DNA of 62,355 nucleotides from Sphaerisporangium sp. TRM90804 (lineage in GTDB: Bacteria; Actinomycetota; Actinomycetes; Streptosporangiales; Streptosporangiaceae), in assembly GCF_029846175.1 (NCBI RefSeq), contig NZ_JARWAC010000041.1:1-62355 (forward strand). Direction: 5' to 3'. Both the position numbers and the translations under genes were made by a program. The notes under the pieces were generated by a model. The model saw only the letters and a list, made by a program, of their open reading frames with translations. It was not told the DNA's origin and made no database searches. Positions 15,568-24,184 of the stretch are shown piece by piece. Each line of letters opens with the position of its first letter. Position 1 is the stretch's first letter.

Positions 15568-15595
15568 CGCCGTCGGCACGGCGGCCGCACACGGA

Positions 15596-15606
15596 TGAAA
15601 CTTTCA
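15596..15606. promoter_or_regulatory. Element B palindrome (TGAAACTTTCA)
   Basis: A perfect match to TGAAANTTTCA just after the second GntR gene. It lies 182 bp (centre to centre) before an element C, as in the other cassettes. Confidence 0.55.
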
Positions 15607-15776
15607 GCACGGCGCATCGCTCCATGCGCGGCCCGCGCCCGTACACGAGCGCTCGGGCCTGCTCGGCCGGCCGGCCGCCGGAGCCGGCCCTTGACGGGGT
15701 TCGATCATTCGTGTTTGCTCCGCCGTGGCATCGATCCCTGGCGCGGCTGCCCCCTGACCTGTCGTGACCACGATGG

Positions 15777-15790
15777 TGTTAACGCTCACA
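15777..15790. promoter_or_regulatory. Element C palindrome (TGTTAACGCTCACA)
   Basis: Identical to the sites at 2440 and 14695. It lies just before the proposed start of the GH27 gene. Confidence 0.6.
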
Positions 15791-15813
15791 CCCGACTCCG
15801 CGTCGAGGGGCCG

Positions 15814-17118
15814 GTGCTGCGCGGGGCCGCGACCGCCGGGAGGCCCGGGCGCCTGGCTCCCCCGCTCACCCGCAGGAGGAACGTTGCGAAGGATGGGACC
15901 GCGTCCCTCTCGGCCGCACTCGCCGCCGGTGTGCTCGCCGGCGGCCTGCTCGCCGTCCAGCCGGAGGTGAGCGCTTTGGACAACGGCGTGGCGCGGACAC
16001 CGCCCATGGGCTGGAACAGCTGGAACACGTTCGGCTGCGACATCAGCGAATCGCTGATCAAGCAGATCGCCGACGCCGTCGTCGGCTCCGGGATGCGTGA
16101 CCTGGGCTACACCTATGTCGTGGTGGACGACTGCTGGATGAGCTCCACCCGGGACTCGGCGGGGAACCTCCAGGCCGACGCGACGCGCTTCCCGAGCGGG
16201 ATGAAGGCGCTCGGGGACCACCTGCACGCCCGGGGCCTGAAGTTCGGCATCTACCAGGCCCCGCTGGACAAGACCTGCGCGCAGTACTTCGGCTCCCATC
16301 CGGGCGCGACCGGCGCCCGGGGACACGAGGCCCAGGACGCCAGGCGGTTCGCCGCCTGGGGCGTGGACTACCTGAAGTACGACTGGTGCTCACCGAGCGG
16401 CACCATCGACGACCAGGTGCGCACGTTCACGAAGATGCGTGACGCGCTGGCGGCGACCGGGCGGCCGATCCTGTACAGCATCAACTCCAACAGCGTCCAC
16501 GACAAGACCGGGCCGCGCCGCGACTGGGGCGACGTCGCCAACATCTGGCGGACCACCGAGGACATCACCAACACGTGGGACACCGGCCAGACGAACGGCT
16601 ACCCGATGGGCATCCGGAACATCGTCGACGTCAACGTGCCGCTCGCCTCGTACGCCAGGCCGGGGGCGTTCAACGACCCGGACATGATGGAGGTCGGCCG
16701 GGGCGGCATGACCGACACCGAGATGCGCAGCCACTTCGCGCTCTGGGCGATGATGGCTTCGCCGCTCATCGCAGGCAACGACGTCCGGAACATGGACGCC
16801 GCCACCCAGGCGATCCTGAAGAACCAGAATCTGATCGCCGTCAACCAGGACCCGCTCGGCCTGCAGGCCACCCAGATCGGCGACGACGGCACCCGCCGCG
16901 TCCTGGCCAAGCGCCTGAGCGACGGCGACGTCGCGGTGGCCCTGTTCAACCAGGGCGCGAGCACCACCACCGTCAGCACCACCGCGTCCGCGATCGGCCT
17001 GTCGGGTGGTTCGTTCACCCTGCGCGACGCCTGGACGAACGCCACCAGCACCGGTTCCGGCGCCATCTCGGCCGACGTGCCGTCCCATGGCACGGTGGTC
17101 TACCGGGTCAGCGGGTGA
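15814..17118 (+). CDS. Secreted GH27 alpha-galactosidase-type enzyme, uncertain start
   Basis: A GH27 enzyme of about 434 residues. The catalytic barrel begins NGVARTPPMGWNSWNTFGCD. The nucleophile aspartate is in VDYLKYDWCS and the acid/base in FNDPDMMEVG. The protein ends with the family's C-terminal beta-sandwich and has no CBM13, unlike the other two GH27 genes here. The start is a problem. A good AGGAGGA at 15874-15880 faces TTG 15884, which is one frame off the GH27 frame, whereas the in-frame stretch after it (ASLSAALAAGVLAGGLLAV) looks like a signal peptide. Either the gene starts at GTG 15814, or one base was gained or lost near 15893-15900. GH27 enzymes act on alpha-D-galactosides or beta-L-arabinopyranosides. 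Confidence 0.85.
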   Translation: MLRGAATAGRPGRLAPPLTRRRNVAKDGTASLSAALAAGVLAGGLLAVQPEVSALDNGVARTPPMGWNSWNTFGCDISESLIKQIADAVVGSGMRDLGYTYVVVDDCWMSSTRDSAGNLQADATRFPSGMKALGDHLHARGLKFGIYQAPLDKTCAQYFGSHPGATGARGHEAQDARRFAAWGVDYLKYDWCSPSGTIDDQVRTFTKMRDALAATGRPILYSINSNSVHDKTGPRRDWGDVANIWRTTEDITNTWDTGQTNGYPMGIRNIVDVNVPLASYARPGAFNDPDMMEVGRGGMTDTEMRSHFALWAMMASPLIAGNDVRNMDAATQAILKNQNLIAVNQDPLGLQATQIGDDGTRRVLAKRLSDGDVAVALFNQGASTTTVSTTASAIGLSGGSFTLRDAWTNATSTGSGAISADVPSHGTVVYRVSG

Positions 17119-17165
17119 CCCGCGCGAGCCGGCTGAGGCCCCTCCGATCGGCCCGCCGGGCGCGA

Positions 17166-17180
17166 AGACATACCATGTCT
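17166..17180. promoter_or_regulatory. AGACAT-ACC-ATGTCT palindrome
   Basis: A perfect 6-bp inverted repeat around three bases in the 326-bp gap before the fucose-block importer. Five related sites occur at 17309, 28121, 28248, 28384 and 28449. This is the size and form expected for a GntR-family operator. Confidence 0.6.
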
Positions 17181-17308
17181 CGGCCGCCTGGCCACGCGTG
17201 CCGGGTTCCAGCCAGGTTCGGATCTCCCGGGGCAGTCCGCTGTGGATCGGCGGATTCGAGGGATTGTGCGGCGGGGGACTGGACATCGGCCGGGGTTTGG
17301 TCATAGAA

Positions 17309-17323
17309 AGACATCCCATGTCC
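17309..17323. promoter_or_regulatory. AGACAT-CCC-ATGTCC palindrome
   Basis: A one-mismatch copy of the AGACATNNNATGTCT site, 143 bp after the first and about 120 bp before the start codon of the sugar-binding protein. Confidence 0.6.
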
Positions 17324-17444
17324 TGTCGATGATGAGCGGGTTTCAGGCGATCCTCCGGAGTTCCACGTTCGGGAGCGTGGGCCCTTCCGATCGCGGTGCG
17401 GTCAGCGACGGCAACGCAGCCGTGGTGCTTCGAAGGGAGAGACG

Positions 17445-18524
17445 ATGGAACGCAGACGGTTCACGCTCGTCGCGGCTTTGGCCATGTCAGGGTGTCTGGC
17501 CGTGGCCTGCGGCGACACCGGTGGTGGTGGCGGCGGTGCCGGCGGGGGCGGGAGCGCGCCGGCGAAGCCGATCATCGGGGTCGACTACCCGCGCTCGGAC
17601 ACCGACTTCTGGAACTCCTACATCAGCTATGTGCCGAAGGTCGCCGGCGAGCTGGGGATGGAGCTCAAGACCACCAACTCCCAGAACGACATCGCCAAGC
17701 TGACGGCCAACGTGCAGACCCTAATGGGGCAGGGCATGCGCAGCGTGGTGATGGCGCCGCAGGACACCGCCGCCGTGGCTCCCACGCTCCAGCAGCTGGA
17801 GGCCAAGAAGATCCCCGCCGTGCTGGTGGACACGCGGCCGGACACCGGCAACGCCTTCATGGTCGTGCGCGCCGACAACCGGGCGTACGGCGAGAAGGCG
17901 TGCCACTTCCTCGGCGAGAAGCTCCAGGGCAAGGGCAAGGTGGTCATGCTGCAGGGCGACCTGGCGTCCATCAACGGCCGCGACCGCACCGAGGCGTTCA
18001 ACGAGTGCATGAAGCAGAACCACCCCGGGGTCAAGGTCTTCGGCGAGGCCACGAAGTGGGACGGGGCGGTGGCCGCGCAGAAGCTCTCGACGATCCTCAC
18101 CGCGAACCCGGACGTCAAGGGGGTGTACATGCAGTCCAGCTTCGCCCTCGCCGGGACGCTCCAGCTGCTCAGGCAGCGCGGCCTCCTGGTCCCGCCGGAC
18201 GACCCCAAGCACGTCTTCGTGGTCTCCAACGACGGCATCCCGCAGGAGCTCAAGGAGATCGCCGCGGGCAACATCGACGCCACCGTCTCCCAGCCGGCGG
18301 ACCTCTACGCGAGGTACGCGCTGACCTACGCCAAGGCGGCGGCCGAAGGCAAGACCTTCCAGCCCGGCGAGACCGACCACGACAGCACGATCGTCCAGGT
18401 GCGCCCCGGTCTGCTGGAGGACCAGCTGTCCGCGCCCCTGGTCACGGCCGACGGCGGCACGTACGGAGGGATCCCCAGCGTGAAGCACGACGACAAGTCG
18501 CTGTGGGGCAACAACCTGAGGTGA
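17445..18524 (+). CDS. Sugar-binding lipoprotein of a ribose-type ABC importer, probably L-fucose
   Basis: A 359-residue binding protein of the Peripla_BP_4 family. The N-terminus (MERRRFTLVAALAMSGCLAV) carries a lipoprotein signal with the cysteine in LAVACGD, followed by a Gly-rich linker. The core reads IGVDYPRSDTDFWNSYISYV and later FVVSNDGIPQELKEIAAGNI, typical of pentose/hexose-binding proteins. It is followed by the ATPase and permease of the same system. AGACATNNNATGTCT sites link its promoter to that of the GH95 fucosidase gene, which is why I infer fucose as the ligand. Related deoxyhexoses or pentoses remain possible. Confidence 0.88.
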   Translation: MERRRFTLVAALAMSGCLAVACGDTGGGGGGAGGGGSAPAKPIIGVDYPRSDTDFWNSYISYVPKVAGELGMELKTTNSQNDIAKLTANVQTLMGQGMRSVVMAPQDTAAVAPTLQQLEAKKIPAVLVDTRPDTGNAFMVVRADNRAYGEKACHFLGEKLQGKGKVVMLQGDLASINGRDRTEAFNECMKQNHPGVKVFGEATKWDGAVAAQKLSTILTANPDVKGVYMQSSFALAGTLQLLRQRGLLVPPDDPKHVFVVSNDGIPQELKEIAAGNIDATVSQPADLYARYALTYAKAAAEGKTFQPGETDHDSTIVQVRPGLLEDQLSAPLVTADGGTYGGIPSVKHDDKSLWGNNLR

Positions 18525-18535
18525 GAGGTCCTGTC

Positions 18536-20101
18536 ATGGGCGAGTTCGCGGGAGGGCCCGCGAGCCCTTCACCCGATCGCGGGGTCGAGCCGGTCCACAC
18601 GGGCCGGCCCGCCCTCGCGGAGGCTGAGCGTGTGTCCAAGAGGTACGGCGAGACGGTGGCGCTGGACCGCGCGCACATCACGATCGGCCAGGGGGAGGCC
18701 CACGCTCTCGTGGGCCGCAACGGCGCGGGCAAGTCGACCCTGGTCTCCATCCTCACCGGCCTGCAGGCCCCGGACGACGGCGAGGTCCGTTTCGCCGGGG
18801 CCCCCGCTCCCCGGCTGTCCGACCGGGACGCGTGGCGCGCGCGGGTCGCCTGCGTGTACCAGAAGTCCACGATCATCCCCGAGCTCACCGTGGCGGAGAA
18901 CCTGTTCCTGAACCGTCATGAACGCAACAGGCTGGGTCTGGTCGGCTGGCGGAGCCTGTGGAGGAAGGCGGCCGAGTTGCTGGAGATGTGGTCGGTGGAC
19001 GTCGACGTCCGGCGGCCGGCCGGTGAGCTCGGGGTCGAGGGGCGGCAGTTCGTGGAGATCGCGCGGGCGCTGTCGTTCGGCGCGAGGTTCATCATCCTGG
19101 ACGAGCCCACCGCGCAGCTCGACGGCGGGGCGATCTCCCGGCTCTTCCAGCGGATGCGGGCCATGCGGGAGCAGGGGGTCACCTTCCTGTTCATCAGCCA
19201 CCACCTGCAGGAGGTCTACGAGATCTGCGACACGGTCACGGTCTTCAGGGACGCCCGGCACATCGTCACCGCGCCGGTGGCGGAGCTGCCGCAGGCGGAT
19301 CTGGTGGCCGCGATGACCGGCGAGGCCGCGGGCCTGCGGCAGAACGCCGCCCGCCCGGCGGTCCGGCCGGACGCCTCGGTCGTCCTGGACGTCCAGGGCC
19401 TGACCGGCGGCGCCTACCACGAGGTGGACCTGCGGGTCCGCTCGGGAGAGATCGTCGGCCTGGCAGGCCTGGGGGGCAGCGGGAAGACGGAGCTCGCCGA
19501 GACCATCGTGGGCCTGCGCGCCCCGCGGGCGGGAGCCGTGCGCGTGGCCGGCGGCCGTCCGCGTCCCGGAAGCGTGCCGGCCTCGCTGGGCGCCGGGGTG
19601 GGGTTCGTGCCGCGGGACCGCCATCACCAGGGCCTGGTGCCGTTGATGTCGGTCGCCGACAACGCCACGATGACCGTTCCCGAGCGGCTCGGCACGGCGG
19701 GGTTCGTCAGCGGCAGGCGCAGGGACGAGCTGGCCCGCGAGATGATCGGCAATCTGGAGATCAAGACGCCCGGCCCCGAACTGCCCGTCTCGGGTCTGTC
19801 CGGCGGCAACCAGCAGAAGGTCGTCATGGCCCGCGCCCTGGCGAACGACCCTCGCCTGCTCGTGCTCATCACGCCGACCGCCGGGGTGGACGTCCGGTCG
19901 AAGGAGTTCCTGCTCGGCAAGGTGGAGGAGATCGCCGGGAACGGGACCGGCGTGGTGATCGCCTCCGACGAACTCGACGATCTGCGGCTGTGCGACCGGG
20001 TGCTCGTGCTGTTCCACGGCCGGGTCGTCGCGGAGCTGGCCGCCGGTTGGCACGACCACGAGATGGTGGCCGCCATGGAAGGAATCGACCTCGATGCCTG
20101 A
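18536..20101 (+). CDS. ABC sugar importer ATPase with two nucleotide-binding domains
   Basis: A 521-residue RbsA/XylG-type protein. The first domain has Walker A VGRNGAGKST and Walker B IILDEPTAQLDGG, but its signature motif is degenerate (ELGVEGRQF). The second domain has AGLGGSGKTE as Walker A and a good signature LSGGNQQK, but its Walker B reads LLVLITPTAGVDV, lacking the usual Asp-Glu pair. One complete composite ATPase site is therefore expected. The start ATG 18536 is 11 bp after the binding-protein stop. The gene overlaps the permease start by eight bases. Confidence 0.9.
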   Translation: MGEFAGGPASPSPDRGVEPVHTGRPALAEAERVSKRYGETVALDRAHITIGQGEAHALVGRNGAGKSTLVSILTGLQAPDDGEVRFAGAPAPRLSDRDAWRARVACVYQKSTIIPELTVAENLFLNRHERNRLGLVGWRSLWRKAAELLEMWSVDVDVRRPAGELGVEGRQFVEIARALSFGARFIILDEPTAQLDGGAISRLFQRMRAMREQGVTFLFISHHLQEVYEICDTVTVFRDARHIVTAPVAELPQADLVAAMTGEAAGLRQNAARPAVRPDASVVLDVQGLTGGAYHEVDLRVRSGEIVGLAGLGGSGKTELAETIVGLRAPRAGAVRVAGGRPRPGSVPASLGAGVGFVPRDRHHQGLVPLMSVADNATMTVPERLGTAGFVSGRRRDELAREMIGNLEIKTPGPELPVSGLSGGNQQKVVMARALANDPRLLVLITPTAGVDVRSKEFLLGKVEEIAGNGTGVVIASDELDDLRLCDRVLVLFHGRVVAELAAGWHDHEMVAAMEGIDLDA

Positions 20102-21140
20102 GACCACCGCCGCGCACACCGCGACGGGCCACCCGCAGGGCTCCCCGCCGCCGCAGGACGCGCGAAGGCGCCGCGCGGGGCTCCGCCTGGCACGGCTGCG
20201 GGACCTCGCCCTGGTCCCCGCGGTCGTCGTGATCGCGATCGTCGGCCAGATCGTCAACCCGATCTTCCTGCAGGGCGACAACGTGATCAACATCCTGCAG
20301 ACCATGTCGGAGATCTCGCTGCTCGTGCTGGCGCAGACGCTCGTGCTGGTCAGCGGCAGGATGGACCTCTCGCTGGAGTCCACCTTCGGGCTGGCGCCCG
20401 GAGTGGCCGCCTGGATGACGGTCGCGGCGGGGGCCGGGCACGGGCTCGGACTGCTGCCCGGGATGTGGGCCATCCCGGTGACCCTCGCGGTCGGGGTGCT
20501 GGCCGGGGTGGTGAACGCGCTGTTCATCGTCAGGTTCGGGCTCAACGGCTTCATCGTCACCCTCGGCATGCTCATCGTGCTGCGGGGGCTCCTCACCGGC
20601 ATCTCCGGTGGGCAGACCTTCTTCAACCTGCCGCCGTCCATGACCTACTTCGGCTCGACCATGTGGCTCGGCGTGCCCGCGTCGATCTGGATCTGCCTGC
20701 TGCTGTTCGCGGTGGGCATCGTGCTCCTGGGGTACACCCGGTTCGGCCGCTCGCTGTACGCCATCGGCGGGAACATCGACGCCGCCAAGGCGGCCGGCAT
20801 CCACACCGGCCGGGTCCTGTGGACGACGTTGATCGCCGCCGGCCTGCTCGCCGCGATCGGCGGCCTCCTGCTGTCGGGCCGGCTGGCCTCCGTCGCCGCC
20901 GGGCAGGGCAACGGAGCGATCTTCACGGTGTTCGCCGCCGCCGTCATCGGCGGCGTCAGCCTCAACGGCGGCAAGGGCACGGTGTTCGGCGCCTTCACCG
21001 GCATCCTGCTGCTCTACATGATCCAGAACGTCCTCACCCTCGCGGGCGTCCCGGCGCAGTGGATCGACGCGCTCAACGGGGCGATCATCCTGTCGGCCCT
21101 CGCCATCTCCCGCCTGACCGGCGGAAAGGTGCAGGAATGA
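20094..21140 (+). CDS. ABC sugar importer permease, RbsC type
   Basis: A 348-residue membrane protein of the branched-chain/ribose permease family, with about nine or ten hydrophobic segments. Family motifs visible are LVLVSGRMDLSLESTFGLAP, NALFIVRFGLNGFIVTLGML and YAIGGNIDAAKAAGIHTGRV. It forms the channel of the importer with the ATPase it overlaps. It converges on larE, 29 bp away. Confidence 0.92.
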   Translation: MPETTAAHTATGHPQGSPPPQDARRRRAGLRLARLRDLALVPAVVVIAIVGQIVNPIFLQGDNVINILQTMSEISLLVLAQTLVLVSGRMDLSLESTFGLAPGVAAWMTVAAGAGHGLGLLPGMWAIPVTLAVGVLAGVVNALFIVRFGLNGFIVTLGMLIVLRGLLTGISGGQTFFNLPPSMTYFGSTMWLGVPASIWICLLLFAVGIVLLGYTRFGRSLYAIGGNIDAAKAAGIHTGRVLWTTLIAAGLLAAIGGLLLSGRLASVAAGQGNGAIFTVFAAAVIGGVSLNGGKGTVFGAFTGILLLYMIQNVLTLAGVPAQWIDALNGAIILSALAISRLTGGKVQE

Positions 21141-21169
21141 CCGGTGACCGTAGCCGGTCGCCCGCAGGG

Positions 21170-22021
21170 CTACGACGGCAGCAGCGGCAGCAGCGCGTTG
21201 AGGCGGCCGGACGCGAACCCGGACAGATCCAGCGAGCAGAAGGTGAAGCCGGCGCCGCGGACGGCGGCGTCGACCCGTTCGCGCAGCTCGCCGACGCGGG
21301 GGATCTCGGCCCGCGGCACCTCGACCCGGGCGAGGGTGCCGCCGGCGTGGGCGCGCACCCGGCACACCGGGAAGCCCAGCTCGCGCAGCGCCGCCTCCGC
21401 GGCCTCGACCCTGCGCAGGACCTCGGGGGTGACCGGGTCGCCATAGCTCACCCGCGAGGCCAGGCAGGGCGCGGCCGGCTTGTCCGCGGTGGCCAGGCCC
21501 AGCTCCCGGCTGACGGCGCGCACGCCCGCCTTGGTCAGCCCGGCGTCCACCAGCGGCGCGACGGCGCCGCGCTCGGCCGCGGCCCGCTGCCCGGGCCGGT
21601 GGTCGCCGAGGTCGTCGAGGTTGGTGCCGAGCGCGACGCGGGCGTCCATCGCCGCCGCCAGCGGCGCCAGCGCGTCGAACAGCGCCGATTTGCAGTGGTA
21701 GCAGCGGTCGGCGCCGTTGGCGGCGTACTCGGGCCGCTCGGCTTCGTCGGTGCACACCTCGACGTGGGCCAGGCCGTGCCGTCGCGCGAACGCGCGGGCC
21801 GCGGCTCGTTCGGAGGCGGCCAGGCTGGGGGAGACCGCGGTCACGGCGAGCGCCCGCGTGCCGAGCACCCGGGCGGCGGCGAAGGCCAGCAGCGCGGAGT
21901 CGGCGCCGCCGGAGTAGGCGACGACGACGGCCTTCTCCAGGCGCAGCCGCGCCGTCAGACGCTCCATGCCGTCGCCCTGCCCGGCGCCGGCCGGGTTCGC
22001 CGGAACGGGGTGATCAGTCAT
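21170..22021 (-). CDS. larE: LarE-type sulfur transferase for the nickel-pincer cofactor
   Basis: A 283-residue PP-loop protein. SGGADS at 37-42 is the ATP pyrophosphatase loop; DRCYHCKSALF at about 105-115 and KPAAPCLASR with C186 are LarE hallmarks. In Lactobacillus plantarum, LarE adenylates the pincer precursor and donates sulfur from one conserved cysteine; by position C186 should be that residue. The C-terminal DLSGFASGRLN is also family-typical. Its ATG at 22021 lies inside the end of the gntR gene (overlap of eight bases), so the two are translationally coupled within the fuconate operon. LarB and LarC partners are in the opposite operon. Confidence 0.9.
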   Translation of the reverse strand: MTDHPVPANPAGAGQGDGMERLTARLRLEKAVVVAYSGGADSALLAFAAARVLGTRALAVTAVSPSLAASERAAARAFARRHGLAHVEVCTDEAERPEYAANGADRCYHCKSALFDALAPLAAAMDARVALGTNLDDLGDHRPGQRAAAERGAVAPLVDAGLTKAGVRAVSRELGLATADKPAAPCLASRVSYGDPVTPEVLRRVEAAEAALRELGFPVCRVRAHAGGTLARVEVPRAEIPRVGELRERVDAAVRGAGFTFCSLDLSGFASGRLNALLPLLPS

Positions 22022-22724
22022 CGACGGCACCGCCGAAGGCGGGGGAGCCGGTGAGGCTCTCCTCCACGCCGAGCACATGCAGGGCGGCGTGGAGGCGGGC
22101 CCGCTCGGGGTCGCGCGCCAGCAGGGCCCGATGGATGGCCCGGTGCTCGCGCAGGGTGCGCCGGGGCGCCTCGGGGTCGGTCATGCCGCGCCAGATCCTG
22201 GCCCGCACGGTGCGGCCGGACATGTTCCGGACCACCGCGGCGAGCACCGCGTTTCCGCAGTGGGAGACGATCAGCGAGTGGAAGTCCTCGTCGAGGGCGA
22301 CCAGCTTCCCGTGGTCGATCTCGCTCGCGGCGACGAGCTGCTCGGCCTCGTCGAGCAGCTCGCCCAGACGGACGAGGTCGGCGTCGGGGACGCGCGTGGC
22401 GGCCACCGCCGTCGCGTCCGACTCCAGGAGCCTGCGCACGTGCAGGAACCGCCCGGCACCGGCGGCCACGTGGAAGTCGGCGGCGAAGCCCATCCCGTCG
22501 AGCAGCAGGTCGGGCGAGAGGCTGGTGACGTAGGTGCCGTCGCCCTGGCGGGTCTGCAGGACCCGCACGGCGATCAGCGCCCGGACGGCCTCGCGCAGGG
22601 TGTTGCGGGCGACGCCGAGCTGCTCGGCGAGGTCCTTCTCGACGGGGAGCTTCTGGCCCGGGCGCAGCTCCCCATCGATGATCATCTGTTTGATCGTGTC
22701 GATCGCGCCCTCGATCACGCCCAT
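22014..22724 (-). CDS. FadR-subfamily GntR regulator of the fucose block
   Basis: A 236-residue regulator with a winged helix (KLPVEKDLAEQLGVARNTLREAVR) and an FCD domain with likely metal ligands in ALDEDFHSLIVSHCGNAVL and LREHRAIHRALL. GGGGAGG precedes ATG 22724, which follows the fuconate dehydratase stop by one base. It is the middle gene of fucD-gntR-larE. It probably binds the twin ATTAACCCGATGAAT sites between the divergent operons, and perhaps the AGACATNNNATGTCT sites, sensing L-fuconate or a later intermediate. It resembles the regulators at 6425 and 14848 in both domains. Confidence 0.9.
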   Translation of the reverse strand: MGVIEGAIDTIKQMIIDGELRPGQKLPVEKDLAEQLGVARNTLREAVRALIAVRVLQTRQGDGTYVTSLSPDLLLDGMGFAADFHVAAGAGRFLHVRRLLESDATAVAATRVPDADLVRLGELLDEAEQLVAASEIDHGKLVALDEDFHSLIVSHCGNAVLAAVVRNMSGRTVRARIWRGMTDPEAPRRTLREHRAIHRALLARDPERARLHAALHVLGVEESLTGSPAFGGAVDD

Positions 22725-22725
22725 C

Positions 22726-24018
22726 TCAGCCTCCCCAACGGTGCCCATCAGGGTATCGGTAGGCGGCCACGGAACCAGGGTGCATGCGGGCGCCGTAACC
22801 GGGCGCCTCTGGCAACCGGTAGCGGCCGCGCTCGACGCGCACGGGGTCGGTGAAGTGCTCGTGCAGATGGTCGACGTATTCCAGGACGCGTCCGTCGAGG
22901 CTGCCGCTCACGCAGACGTAGTCGACGATCGCCATGTGCTGGACCAGCTCGCACAGGCCCACGCCCCCGCCGTGCGGGCACACCGGCACGTCGAACTTGG
23001 CGGCCATGAGCAGGACCGGGACGATCTCGTTGACCGAGGCCAGGCGGCAGGAGTCGATCTGGCAGTAGTCGATCGCGCCCGCCTGCAGAAGCTGCTTGAA
23101 CATGACGCGGTTGTGGCAGTGCTCGCCGGTGGCCACCCCGACCGGCGCGACCGCCTTGCGGATGGCCGCGTGGCCGAGGACGTCGTCGGGGCTGGTCGGC
23201 TCCTCGATCCACAGCGGCTCGTACGGCGCGAGCCGGTTCACCCACTCGATGGCCTCGGGCACGTCCCACACCTGGTTGGCGTCGATCATCAGCGTCCGGC
23301 CGCCCATCGCCTCGCGGGCGATCGCCAGCCGGCGGATGTCGTCCTCGACGCTCGCGCCGACCTTGAGCTTGACGTGGGTCCAGCCGTCGGCGACGGCCTC
23401 GCGGCACAGGCGGCGAAGCTTGTCGTCGTCGTAGCCGAGCCATCCGGGGGAGGTGGTGTAGGCGGGGTACCCGTGTTCGGCGAGTTCGGCGATCCGCGCC
23501 TCGCGCGTGGGGGCGAGCGCGGCCAGCATCTCGACGGCCTCGGCGGGGGTGAGCACGTCCGACAGGTAGCGGAAGTCGCAGGCGGCGACCAGCTCCTCGG
23601 GCGGCATGTCCGCCACGAGGCGCCACAGCGGCTTGCCCGCCCGGCGCGCCGCCAGATCCCAGGCGGCGTTCAGCACGGCCGCGGCCGACAGGTGCACCAC
23701 GCCCTTCTCCGGCCCCAGCCAGCGCATCTGGCTGTCGGCCATGATGTCGCGGTACAGGCCGCCGAGGTCGGCCGCAAGCTCGTCCACGTCGCGGCCCGCC
23801 AGGCGTTTCGCGATCTGCTCGGCCGCGGCCACGCACAGGTCGTTGCCCCGGCCGATCGTGAAGGTCAGGCCGTACCCCGACAGGTCGCGGTCGTCGGTCT
23901 CCAGCACGACGTACGCCGCCGAGTAGTCGCCGTCGGGGTTCATCGCGTCGGAGCCGTCGAGCGTGGCCGAGGTCGGGAATCTGATGTCGATCACGTTCAC
24001 GGAGGTGATCGTCGGCAT
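22726..24018 (-). CDS. fucD: L-fuconate dehydratase
   Basis: A 430-residue enolase-superfamily enzyme converting L-fuconate to 2-keto-3-deoxy-L-fuconate (EC 4.2.1.68). It shows the subgroup's hallmarks: [20 protein letters not shown] near the N-terminus, K217 and K219 in the KLK motif, metal ligands D246, E272 or E273, and E299, and H349 in [11 protein letters not shown]. These fall within one or two positions of the residues known from the Xanthomonas enzyme. I start at ATG 24018 with TTGGAG upstream rather than the in-frame TTG at 24030. It heads the minus-strand operon and is divergent from the FAH-lar operon. Confidence 0.93.
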   Translation of the reverse strand: MPTITSVNVIDIRFPTSATLDGSDAMNPDGDYSAAYVVLETDDRDLSGYGLTFTIGRGNDLCVAAAEQIAKRLAGRDVDELAADLGGLYRDIMADSQMRWLGPEKGVVHLSAAAVLNAAWDLAARRAGKPLWRLVADMPPEELVAACDFRYLSDVLTPAEAVEMLAALAPTREARIAELAEHGYPAYTTSPGWLGYDDDKLRRLCREAVADGWTHVKLKVGASVEDDIRRLAIAREAMGGRTLMIDANQVWDVPEAIEWVNRLAPYEPLWIEEPTSPDDVLGHAAIRKAVAPVGVATGEHCHNRVMFKQLLQAGAIDYCQIDSCRLASVNEIVPVLLMAAKFDVPVCPHGGGVGLCELVQHMAIVDYVCVSGSLDGRVLEYVDHLHEHFTDPVRVERGRYRLPEAPGYGARMHPGSVAAYRYPDGHRWGG

Positions 24019-24029
24019 GGGCGACTCCA

Positions 24030-24044
24030 ATTAACCCGATGAAT
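24030..24044. promoter_or_regulatory. ATTAACCCGATGAAT operator, site 1
   Basis: One of two identical 15-bp near-palindromes, 87 bp apart, between the divergent fucD and FAH genes. It lies just downstream of a fucD promoter, so a bound protein would block transcription. Confidence 0.65.
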
Positions 24045-24053
24045 ATGCTTCGA

Positions 24054-24082
24054 ACAGTAGGCTCCTCCCGGGAACAGGTCAA
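24054..24082 (-). promoter_or_regulatory. Promoter of the fucD operon
   Basis: On the minus strand TTGACC (24082-24077) and TACTGT (24059-24054) are 17 bp apart. Transcription would start near 24047, at the edge of operator site 1. Confidence 0.5.
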
Positions 24083-24116
24083 GCTGACCGGGGGAGATCG
24101 TCTAGGCGGACTTCGT

Positions 24117-24131
24117 ATTAACCCGATGAAT
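24117..24131. promoter_or_regulatory. ATTAACCCGATGAAT operator, site 2
   Basis: Identical to site 1, in the same orientation, about 53 bp before the start codon of the FAH gene. Confidence 0.65.
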
Positions 24132-24184
24132 CTGCCAGGCTCATCATAGGACGTACTCATGGAGACCAGGGGAGAAGACGAATC

